Below are positions 54,976 through 64,000 of a stretch of DNA of 64,000 nt, one piece after another (position 1 is the stretch's first letter; each line of letters begins with the position of its first letter). The translations under genes were made by a program, and so were the position numbers. The notes under the pieces were generated by a model. It was not told where the DNA came from, did not search any database, and was given only the letters and a program-made list of their open reading frames with translations. This DNA is from Telopea speciosissima (lineage: Eukaryota > Streptophyta > Magnoliopsida > Proteales > Proteaceae), in the NCBI RefSeq assembly GCF_018873765.1, contig NC_057918.1, forward strand, positions 45,175,871-45,239,870. The letters run 5' to 3'.

Positions 54976-57523
54976 CTATGGATTAGGCATTAACCCCATT
55001 CCTGTAGATGCACTGCACAAGTTCTTGACAGACATAGGCTTTGTGAACATATCAGTTTGGTTACTTTCTGACTTCACATAATCGATAGCTATCATTCCTT
55101 CGTCTATGTACTGTCTCACAAGGTTGTGTCTGAGGCGTATGTGCCTCCTCTTACCATTGTATATCCGGTTCTTGGCTAGATGTATAGCCGCTTAGTTATC
55201 ACAATGTAGTGATACCGATGGTGCCAGTTTTTACTAATACCCGCCATTAAGTTTCTAAGCCATTCGGCTTCCGTTCCTGCCTTTTCCAAGGCTATGAACT
55301 CAACTTCCATGGTAGAGCCTGCCCACAAGATTGCTTTGTGGACTTCCATGAGATTGCACCGCCTGCTAGTGTAAACACATATCCATTAGTAGCTAAGGAC
55401 TCGTTTGTATCCGAAATCCAATTTGCATCACAATACCCTTCCAAAACCGCTGATTTACCACTATAATGTAAACTATAGTTTATAGTGCCTTTTAGGTACC
55501 TTAGTAACCTATCAACCGCGCTCCAATGTTCCTTACTTAGATTATGAGTATGTTGATTCAACTTTCCTACCGTAAGGGCAATATCTGGACGCGTACAATT
55601 CATTAGATATGTGACTGAACCAAAAATTTGAGCATATCTTTTTTGATTCACTGGTTCACCTAGGTTCCTTTTCAAGTGACATCCCATATCATAAGGTGTT
55701 TTAACCGCTGAAACTTCATGGGTTTGGGATAATGTAATATGATTTCCTTGTTTGGTGATTTTGATCCCAAGGATCATATCAGCCTCCCCTAAGTCTTTTG
55801 TGTTGAAACTAGACATCAAAAGTTTCTTAGCTTGATTAACCATTTCCAAGTTTGTTCCCATTATGAGCATATCATCTACATATAGTAGTATGAATACACC
55901 CCTACCACCATGAAACCTGCTATATAAGCATCTTTCAGCATCGTTTACAACGAACCCATTTAAAATTAGAACATTGTCCAATTTTTCATGCCATTGCTTC
56001 GGTGCTTGCTTCAATCCATATAAGGATTTCTGAAGTTTACACCCCTTTCGCTCTTGGTCAATTACAACACAACCTTCTGGTTGTTTTATGTAAATTTTTT
56101 CCTTTAAATTTCCATTAAGAAATGCTGTTTTCACATCCATTTGATGGATGACCAGGTTATTTATTGACGTCATTGCCAACATAACCCTTATCGTGGCAAT
56201 TCTAGACACCGGGGCAAATGTGTCAAAGTAATCAATATTAGGCTTTTGCCTAAAACTTTTGACAACAAGTCTGGCCTTGAAACGATCAAGTGACCCATCA
56301 TTTTTTAATTTCTTTCGAAATATCCACTTGGTTTCCAAAGTTTTGGACCCGAATGGTAAATCCACCAATTCCCAAGTGTTATTCGCCAAGATGGAATCTA
56401 ATTCACTCTTGATTGCCTTTTTCCAAAAAATGGCATCCAGTGATGTAATAGCCTCTTTGTATGTAAGAGGATCCTTGTCTACTAAATAGACAAGCCACTC
56501 ATCATCTGTATATTTGGGTCTTTTGAGTCGCATGCTCATCCTAGGCCGACTTTCGTCATCATTACTCAATTCTTGGTTGGTAACCCTTTCATTTGACTCA
56601 ATTTTCCCATTAGTCAATTGACTATCCTTACTTATAGGTAAGATGGACTTAAAGGAAAATAAATTTTTAAAAAACTCAACATCTCTTGATTCTATGATGC
56701 TATTTGGTTCAATAACATCATCCATGGCTTTAATCATCATGAACAGGTATGCCGTATTATTTGTAGCATAACCCAAAAACACACAATCACATGTTTTTTG
56801 TCCCAATTTTCTTTTCTTGGAATCCGGTAACAACACCTTAGCCAAACAATCCCAAACCCGTAGATGTTTTAGACTTGGTTTCCTACCAAACCATTTCTCA
56901 AATGGAACCATACCAGTCTTGCTATGTGAAATTCTATTTGATAGATAACATGCCGATAGCATGACTTCCCCCCACATATCAAGTGGTACACCTGAACTCA
57001 ATAACATAGAGTTCATCATCTCTTTAAGAGACCTATTTTTTCTTTCGATAACCCCATTTGATTCCGGTTGGTATGGAGCGGTTGTTTCATGGATAATTTC
57101 ATTTTCTTCACAAAACTTATCAAGGTTAAAGTACTGAGCTCCTCTATCGGTTCTAAATCTTTTAACCTTTTTACCAAGTTGATTTTCAACTTCCATTTTG
57201 TAAGACATAAACACCTTTCCGACCTCATCCTTTGATTTGAGTAAATATACTATAGTATATCTAGAGTGGTCATCTATGAAAGTTATGACATAGTTGTTTA
57301 TTCCCCTAGACTCATATGACTTGTAGTCACATAAGTTACTATGGATTAATTCCAAGAGATCACTCTTCCTATCCATAGTCTTGTGAGACTTTTTGGTTAA
57401 CTTTGCCTCTACACAAGTTATACACTTGTTCACGGGGGATTCCACCTTATCGGTGATCATGCCTAACTTGTATAGTTTGGAGATATATTTCATACTACTA
57501 TGACCCAACCTACCATGCCACAA
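54976..57523 (-). pseudogene. copia pol: integrase, reverse transcriptase, RNase H
   Basis: The frame is open from 57523 to 55292. The integrase zinc finger has HGRLGHSS and CITC. In the catalytic core the first acidic residue is changed (IHSN where HSD is usual), while RTDRGAQYF and NGVIERKNR keep the second Asp and the Glu. The reverse transcriptase has the YVDDML active site at about 55875. Near 55310 the frame shifts, and RNase H continues in another frame (STMEVEFIALEKAGTEAEW), with one in-frame stop at about 55193, to a final stop at 54976, shortly after QTDMFTKPMSVKNL. Integration would be blocked by the Asp to Asn change alone. Confidence 0.93.
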
Positions 57524-57533
57524 ATAAAAAAAG

Positions 57534-59024
57534 TTAGAAGAGACAAATCATGTAAGCAGAAGAAGTACTAGTTTTCTCAATTACAATATTTTCAACACTT
57601 AGTACAAACAACCCCTCACTAAGGTATCCCTTCCTCACAAAAACATTATTTTTAGTGATAACCACCTTATCACTTTCAAAAGCCAATTTCATTCCTACTT
57701 TATTAAGCAAAGGAACTGAAATTAAATTGCGCCTAATATCCGGCACATGAAGAACATTTGTGAGAACTATAGTCTTCCCTAAAATGAGTTTCAAAGTCAC
57801 TTTTCCTTTTTCTATAACAAGAGTACTTTGGGAATTCCCCATAAATACCTTTTCATCCTCTGTATTCATGGAATAATAGGAAAACATCTTCAGATCACCA
57901 CAAATATGTCTTGTGGCACCGATATCCAATACCCAATCTTTTGGTTTTTCAACCAAATTTGCTTCCGTGATCATAGCAATAAAGACGTTATCTTCAACTA
58001 GGTTCACCTTTTCAGAATTTTTCTTCCTGAACCGACAATCTTTCTTAAAGTGTCCTAACTTACCACACACAAAACAAGTAAGTTTCTTCTTCTTGAAAGA
58101 AGACTCATCATTGTCTTGACGATTCTTCCTTTTCTTGTTTTGTTTGTTGGTCTCTACCAAGTTCTCTTTTAGGCTTCTTTCCCTAAGGTCTTTTTCACTC
58201 TTGTCCTTGTGCCGGTTCTTCTCCTCAATTTTGATCCTTACAATCAATTGGTCTAGAGTCAACTCCGTCTTCTTGTGTTTCATAGACGTCTTAAAGGCAT
58301 CCCAAGAAGATGGAAGCTTTTCAATCAAGGCACCGGTCACAAATTCTTTCGGTAGAACCATATTTTCCTTTGCTAACTTTCCAACCAAAATTTGAAATTG
58401 ATCAATTTGGTTTGAGATGGTTTCATTATCTTTCATAGCAAAGTTTAAAAAGTTAGCCACCAAGTACTTCCTTGAATCAGTATCCTCAAGAGAGTACTTT
58501 TTTACCAACGCATTTCAAATCGAACATGCATACTCCAAAGAACTATACACATGGTATAGGTCATTTGATAATGCATTCAAAATCCGATTCTTGCACTGGT
58601 AATCCGCTTGAATCCAAGCCACCCTTTTGCCCTCCTTTTCAGGATCATTATTTTTTTTTGGCATGGGTTCAGTCAAGGCAAATACCACCCCAATATGGGC
58701 TAATACAAACAACATCATTTGCCTCCATCGTTTGAAGTTTTGACCTCTAAACTGTTCGATCTTGTCAAATTCAGAGATAATCATCATCTTACCCAAATCC
58801 GGGATAAACTCCGTCACCGACGGGATAACATTGGTGGGAATTGAGTCAATGGTAGGGAAAAGAAGAATCTTCTTACCATTATGGCTAACAGGAACTCCGC
58901 CTTCTTGGTTGTTGATTGCTCCTTCAATACTTGTGTTTGAAGAATTTCCTTTATTGGCAGCTCCATCAGTGGTGTTGTTGTTCGAAGCATCACCCTTGTT
59001 GCTTACAACTCCTAGATTAGCCAT
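57534..59024 (-). pseudogene. copia gag and protease
   Basis: One minus-strand frame runs from ATG at 59024. A TGA just after YACSI (about 58515) stands where a Trp codon fits, and the frame then stays open to 57534. The gag core spans about 58450-58790. A CCHC zinc knuckle, CFVCGKLGHFKKDC, is at about 58060. The protease active site reads VLDIGATRHI; the family has DSGA, so the catalytic triad is altered. A one-base frameshift separates this frame from the integrase at about 57530. Confidence 0.92.
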
Positions 59025-59054
59025 GAGATCTTATAATATCAATTACCTTAAACT

Positions 59055-59994
59055 TGTTGGGTAATTGTATTACAATTCCTTACAAATAATTAAAACAACA
59101 CGAATTACAATACAATAGATTAAGCAGTAGAAACTAGGCTTGACCTTTGGCTGAAATGAGAAGACCAAAACTTGGATTTGATGTAGAACCACACCCGCAA
59201 CAACTTGAACAAGCTTGAGGTTGAGTCACACTTGTGGTGCTGCCTTTAAGGTAATTGATGCCTCCTACTGCCAAGGAGTGTTCTGCACCATTACCCTAAG
59301 ATAAAACAACCTCCAACTAGAAGATGAAGCAGCCCTTCTAGTCCCTTGAAGGAGCCAAGAGCTTCAACACAGCAACCCTCTAACACACTTAGAAGGAAAG
59401 AGAGAGAGAGAGAGAGAGAATAATACTCTTAGTGATTGCTAAGTATGGGCATGAACATGTATCCAAAAGATGTCTCTTACAAAGTAATTGGTTGGGTTTA
59501 TATAAGCCCAAGACCAATCCTTGCACTCCCTTGAAATTCCCAAGAATAACCATCCACTTATGACCAAATTGAAGAGTAAGATTTATGGACATGAATATGG
59601 ACATGAATTGGAGGTTAATTCTAAATTCATGGTCATTCCCCACTAAGGGTCATGAATGACCTTAAAATTCATTCATTCTCCACTAAGACTATAAAGGCCT
59701 TAAAACCCCATAAATGGTCATTCTCCACTAAGGACCATAAATGCCTTAATACCCCATAAAGGGAGAGACATCACATATGGCCATGAATTGATAAATCAAT
59801 CTCATTCAATATCCTTGACCCATCTTCCCACTCACGATAGTGACCATGAATAGACTTTAGGGTACCCATAGAATGTTACAATCTTTGGAATTACTTCTTT
59901 GATCACATGGGTCCCATACCATAACAAAGCAATCAAAATATTTTGAAACTTAAAATAAAATAAAATATATATTAAATATATTTTAAATTTAACA
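59055..59994 (-). repeat. 5' LTR of the copia element
   Basis: 940 bp, the same length as the other copy, about 98% identical by eye. Confidence 0.95.
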
Positions 59995-60503
59995 AGCTCG
60001 AGAAGAAAGGAAAAAAAAAAGTGACTCAATTGATCCTAGGCCGTTAGATGTCACGCCAACCAAGTGTCAATCTCTCAACCCGAACTGCACCGCACTCAGC
60101 GATCAAGGAAAAGTTTGTTTTTAGACATGTTAAATAACATTAGTTGTGGAAAAAGCACAGCAATGTTTCTAGGAGGTTGCCCTTGGATATTGTTGTTGGA
60201 GATGTCAAGATTTTGGAGCTTGATGTTTCATTTTTTATGGGCAGAAGAAATGGCCCATGTAAAGAGTTACTCCTCAATTTCAAAGAGAACAGATATGAAT
60301 TAGCATTATATAACAGGCAGGACGGAATTGTTCCTTGAAGGGATGGAACCCAAGTTCGAAACTTGGTTTCAACATCTAAATCTCTATTGTTTGAAAGGTT
60401 AATCTCTTCAAGTTTTGAAAGATTAGTAAATATAGAGAAGAAGACAACTGCTTCCAACTTATTACTTGAAAGATCAAGCTTGACAAGAGAAGAATTCAAA
60501 TGG

Positions 60504-61880
60504 AACAACATTATCCAAATGCTTCCAGTCATGAAAGGTATGGTTTTAATAAAATAGGTAATGATCGCAACTCCTTCTTTTGGCATGATCCTTGGGTTGT
60601 TACAATTCTTGAACATAATTTATCTAGTATAGCTCCTACCAATGTAATTGATGTATCTGTCTATAATGCCTTTGATAATTCTGGCTCTCTACACACTTCA
60701 TTTACAAATGAATTGCCAATTTACTTTGCTTCAGCTTGTGGTAATATTCAACTTGTCAATCGTACAGATGCTTAGTTATGCACTCTTACTAATTCACCTG
60801 TTTTTTCTACTAAAAAAGTTGCACATGCTCTTCTACACTCTACCCCTTTCACACACTCAATGGTGGAGGGTTTTTTGGAAAATTCCAATTCACCCTAAGT
60901 TCAAAATCTTATTTTGGCGTGTGCTGAATAAAGGGTTACCTATCAAAGCAATCCTCTCAAAGTGGACTCATATCAACCCAACTTGTGTCTTTTGTGGGCC
61001 ACATGTGGAATCTATTTGGCATGTTTTGGTCTCTTGTGAATGGACAAAACACTTATGGACTGCGGGACCTTTAGGGCTTAGAACTGAACACATATCCTTT
61101 CTATCTTTATTACACTTTTATGAGTTCTACACTCTAAGCAATCTAAAAGATAAAGCCATGACAAAATGGTTTTTCTCTGTTTTCATCATCTTTTGCTATT
61201 TCATTTGGATTCACAGGAACAAAGTTCTACTACAGAAGGATAAGCTAGATCCATTATGGATCATGACTATGGCTAACAAATGGCTTTGTGACCTTTTGAT
61301 TAACCCACCTTGTTGTGATCCCCTTGAATCTTCAACATGCTACACGAATGGGCTCAATATAGAGCTTGTCATCTTTGGATAATCTTCCAGTCTTTAATTT
61401 TCCAATTTTGCTATGTGCAGGGGTTGCTGCCTTAGAACTAAACAGATCTGGTTGGGCCTTTACGGTTCTGCTACAAGGAGAACTAATATTTCTTTCTGCA
61501 GGTTTTTTGGGTACTAATAATATTTTGAAAACAGAATTGTTTGGCATTACTCAGGGGATGGAGTTTGCTACCAGACAAGAATACAACATCAAGGAAGTGT
61601 GGTGCAACAACAAGGAGGTCGTGGAGTTGGTCAATAATCCCTACAAATCAGTCCGCCAACTACCGTTATTATATTCTGGTCTTACAACCCACATAGCCTC
61701 GAACTCTAGGCTTTTTGTTTTCAATCCTAATGTTCCAGTCTTCTCTTTACTTTGTGCTCTTACTAAATATATGTATGTTCACCAAGAGCTGATACAGTTA
61801 TCCAACAATATTGTACAGTCGTTATCCTTTATTATTTAATATATATTTTATTTTCCCATTAAAAAAAAAAAAAAAAAGGG
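60504..61880 (+). mobile_element. 5'-truncated L1-type LINE with target duplication
   Basis: It ends in an A-run (61861-61877). The flanks GAAGAATTCAAATGG (60489-60503) and GAAGAATTCAATTGG (61881-61895) are a 15-bp target duplication with one mismatch. 5' truncation is usual for LINEs. It encodes only the end of ORF2. Confidence 0.9.
60560..61839 (+). pseudogene. LINE ORF2 end: zinc finger and RNase H
   Basis: The first part has FFWHDPWVV (the W.D.W segment upstream of zf-RVT). Then IPIHPKFKILFWRVLNKGLP leads to the zinc finger CVFCGPHVESIWHVLVSC (about 60990-61040) and the WIHRNK motif. The RNase H follows in another frame (GWAFTVLLQGELIF, TELFGITQGMEFA, to a stop at 61837). Frameshifts near 60770 and 61375 disable it. 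In RNase H the first catalytic Asp is not apparent. Confidence 0.82.
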
Positions 61881-61946
61881 GAAGAATTCAATTGGCTGAA
61901 ACTTCTCCAAGTTATATTGTCTAAAAAGTTCATGCTAGGATCTAGG

Positions 61947-62732
61947 TAAGGGTGTTAAACGGTCCGGTTTTGGTTAAACGGTTCGGTTCGGTTCAGTTTT
62001 GACTGTTTGAGGGTAGAAACCGTAACAAGACCGTTTAGCTAAACGGTTGCATATCCAAAACAGTAACCGTTTAGTAAACGATTTCAGTTATATGATTTTT
62101 AAATGATTTCGGTTAAATGGTTATACACGGTTTTACATGGTTTGGGTTAGCCGGTTATGAATAACATCACTGATTTACTAAATAGTTTAATAGTTTTCAA
62201 ACCAGACCTCCTGCATTTTTTAATAGAAAATGGGCTGTAGCCTGTAGTGCATCTCTTTTAATTAGTAAATACCTTCAATGGAGGATGGATCCCATGAAAA
62301 TGTTGTACCTTCAATCACTGTTTACCCATTTTTTCTTTTTCTTTTTTGGGTAGAAAACGGTTTACCTTCTATTTACTAATACTAATTAGTTATTAATTAT
62401 GAAGTTATTAGTTGTTTTATTGAAAAAAGGAAATCATTTATTGAAGAAACGTGACTTAGTGAGTTAGTGACTTAGTGGTTAGTACTTAGTAGTTGCCATT
62501 GCTAGGTTTTGAATCTTTTGATGTTTGGTTTAAACAGTTATAATCGGTTGTAATTGGATTAAACAGCCTGAAACCGTTGGATTAATCGGTTAAAACCGGA
62601 TCGAACCGTTTAGCTAAACGGTGGCATTTCTGAAACCATAACCAGACCATTTATTTAAACGTCTACCGGTTCCGGTTTAAACGGTTTGATTTGGTTTCGA
62701 TAAACGGTTTCGATTTTGTTTTGACACCCTTA
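61947..62732. mobile_element. hAT-like non-autonomous element, 786 bp, 8-bp target duplication
   Basis: The ends TAAGGGTGTTAAA and TTTTGACACCCTTA are inverted. GATCTAGG flanks both sides (61939-61946 and 62733-62740). The interior is full of AAACGGTT and CGGTTTAACC-type phrases and the palindrome ACCGTTTAGCTAAACGGT, which occurs twice. No ORF. Confidence 0.88.
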
Positions 62733-62850
62733 GATCTAGGTACCGTAACTTCCTTAGTTTACAAAGCCCTGTAGAATAGAAACGGAGTAAGAAATTAGAG
62801 TTTACCTACTATAGATTTGGTCAATGAAAAAAATTAAATTAAACAAGACA

Positions 62851-62987
62851 TATAATTTTCATGAGATGATAGTTGAGTATCCATGCTAAAATTTGACATA
62901 TAAATTTTTAGAAGATTTAATAGATTGGAGAAAGTTTTCCTCCACCCATAGAGGATGACGGTTCACCCACCATCCTAGGGGTTTAGT
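62851..62987. other. RLP intron remnant and junction sequence
   Basis: AT-rich sequence leading to a CCTCCACCCATAGAGGATGA phrase. Nothing codes. Confidence 0.35.
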
Positions 62988-63470
62988 ATGTTCCAAAACA
63001 CCCTCCCAATACTCATTCTCGCTAGCTCCCGCCCTGGGTGGAGGGAAACTCGGTCCAACTTTATATATGCCAACACAGACTTTGGAAGAACAAGTTCACC
63101 CCAAGAAGCAGAAGTGCGAGGAATCAAACTAGGAGTTGAAGGAGCATTTGAATTGAAACTTCAAGACATAGAGATTTGGACAGATTCAATCAATGAAGTT
63201 AACTAGCTAGAGAATCTTGAACAAGAACCACGGCCATGGGCTATGGGAACTTTTTCTTTTTCTCTTTGATAGTAAGTCTTTTTTGTTTTTTAAATAATCT
63301 TAATTCAGTCTGTATTAAGAAGGTAGATAGACATCAAATTATGGTAGCTCATGTGTAGACAACTTAGCTAGAACAAAACAGATGCGGGGAAATGTACTAA
63401 GCAACATTGTCAACCTTTATCATTTGTAGTTTTTTAATAAAGTTTCTGTTTTTCATTAAAAATAAAAACT
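62988..63470 (+). mobile_element. LINE 3' fragment (RNase H end)
   Basis: QEAEVRGIKLGVEGAFELKL then QDIEIWTDSINEVN is the middle of a LINE RNase H domain (Glu and Asp of the active site). VDRHQIMVAHV further on (63320) matches its end. The A-rich tail ATTAAAAATAAAA is at about 63456. A stop at 63204 and frame changes show that it is dead. Confidence 0.7.
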
Positions 63471-64000
63471 CAATCTGGATTAATTGGGTTGGACTTTGGG
63501 CTTGGTTCTATTCTAAATTCATCATTAAATGCCCGACCACCCCAGCCCAGCCCAAATTGAAATCCTGATAAGATTTAGAAAGTAATGGTATATATTTTCT
63601 GTTGATATTTTGTTTCTTTATGTGACACAAAAGTAACAACATTAGTCGTTATCATTCTGGTTTGTCCCCTAAAAAAACCAAGGCCCAGAGACAAACCAAT
63701 CTGTGCCCAAGGTCACAACATTAAGGACAAATGGGCTAGGAATTGAGGCTTAAAAAAATGGGCTTGAGGGATTTCTAAAGTGTTTAAGAAGCTCCGATTT
63801 GAGACATTCAATAGTTGAGAAGACATTGTGTGAAAGCCAAACCTGAGGCCCAGCCCACCCTTATACCAAAAAGAACGAGCTTGGGCCTGAGTAGTGAGGC
63901 TTGAAGGATAGGTTGGGCCAGTGGCAAACCTGGCTTGAGGCCCTTGTCTAGTAGGATGGGCCCAGCCCAGGCCCAATAAACTGCTATTCTACTTAGATTT
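63471..64000. other. No gene seen
   Basis: It contains GGCCCAGCCCAG-type phrases similar to the interior of 51885-52446, so it may be hAT-like filler. No end structure was recognised. Confidence 0.35.

Larger units (their letters stand above)
53454..59994 (-). mobile_element. Ty1/copia LTR retrotransposon, near full length, minus strand
   Basis: Two 940-bp LTRs (53454-54393 and 59055-59994) differ at about 20 positions by eye. AGCTC lies on both sides (53449-53453 and 59995-59999), a perfect 5-bp target duplication. Domain order on the minus strand is gag, protease, integrase, reverse transcriptase, RNase H, which is the copia order. A polypurine tract lies next to the 3' LTR. The standard tRNA-Met primer site is not seen after the 5' LTR. 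One gag nonsense, two frameshifts and two catalytic substitutions make it inactive. Confidence 0.95.
60117..62850 (-). pseudogene. Second RLP fragment, split by a LINE and an hAT-like element
   Basis: On the minus strand an intron end resembling that before 49688 (about 62850-62785) leads into exon sequence GGGCTTTGTAAACTAAGGAA. This is interrupted by the hAT-like element, resumes at 61946 to 61881, is interrupted by the LINE, and resumes at 60503 (LVKLDLSSNKLEAVVFFSIF, then KLEEINLSNNRDLDVET, QGTIPSCLLYN and a degraded NETSSSK segment). It parallels 49688-50360 of the first RLP, with internal deletions, and ends near 60117 at the foldback sequence. The two RLP copies are in opposite orientation, about 9 kb apart. 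Confidence 0.82.

Noticed and set aside
58135..58395. Plus-strand ORFs opposite copia gag
   Set aside because: Antisense shadows of a minus-strand reading frame with a zinc knuckle and protease motif.

Overview
This is a repeat-dense stretch of plant nuclear DNA, most likely from a eudicot or another angiosperm with many introns and a heavy transposon load. The evidence is nested LTR retrotransposons, L1-type LINEs, a rolling-circle Helitron, Mutator-like and hAT-like DNA elements, small foldback elements, and broken pieces of typical plant genes with GT...AG introns. I cannot name the species. I found no intact host gene: every protein-coding piece carries a stop, a frameshift or a truncation.

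Layout. 1-7545: an LTR retrotransposon with gag and protease but no pol, inserted in the reverse transcriptase of a LINE that runs on to 9949. About 10140-10760: the end of another LTR with its primer binding site. 11293-12432 (minus): a broken ORF of the plant Transposase_32 type. 12433-18043: mostly featureless, with two small repeat arrays. 18044-18664: a pectinesterase fragment. 19147-37179: a Helitron Rep-helicase gene. Its intron holds two nested Mutator-like elements, and its helicase domain is split at 25405 by an 11.3 kb Tat/Ogre-like element lying on the minus strand. 37383-42859: a patchwork of exon-intron fragments from unrelated genes: VPS54 (two copies), a heavy-metal-associated isoprenylated protein HIPP (two copies, opposite strand), an APETALA2-like factor and an ABCG transporter. 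47582-48146: an MCM2 fragment. 48478-51585: a nearly complete LRR receptor-like protein pseudogene. 51885-53183: a cluster of small inverted-repeat elements and microsatellites. 53454-59994 (minus): a Ty1/copia element with 940-bp LTRs and AGCTC target duplications, sitting between the arms of a foldback element. 60117-62850 (minus): a second receptor-like protein fragment, broken by a LINE and by an hAT-like element, each with target-site duplications. 62990-63470: another LINE tail.

The most interesting region is the Helitron and its surroundings. Fragments of at least four unrelated genes, with their introns, lie directly downstream of the helicase gene. The VPS54-HIPP join was made once and then duplicated in tandem. 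This is what gene-capturing Helitrons or Pack-MULEs leave behind, although neither end of a capturing element could be proven. Two separate LTR elements here carry gag but no reverse transcriptase and so must have depended on other elements. Most premature stops in the older elements fit loss of methylated cytosine (CAG, CAA or CGA turned into stops).
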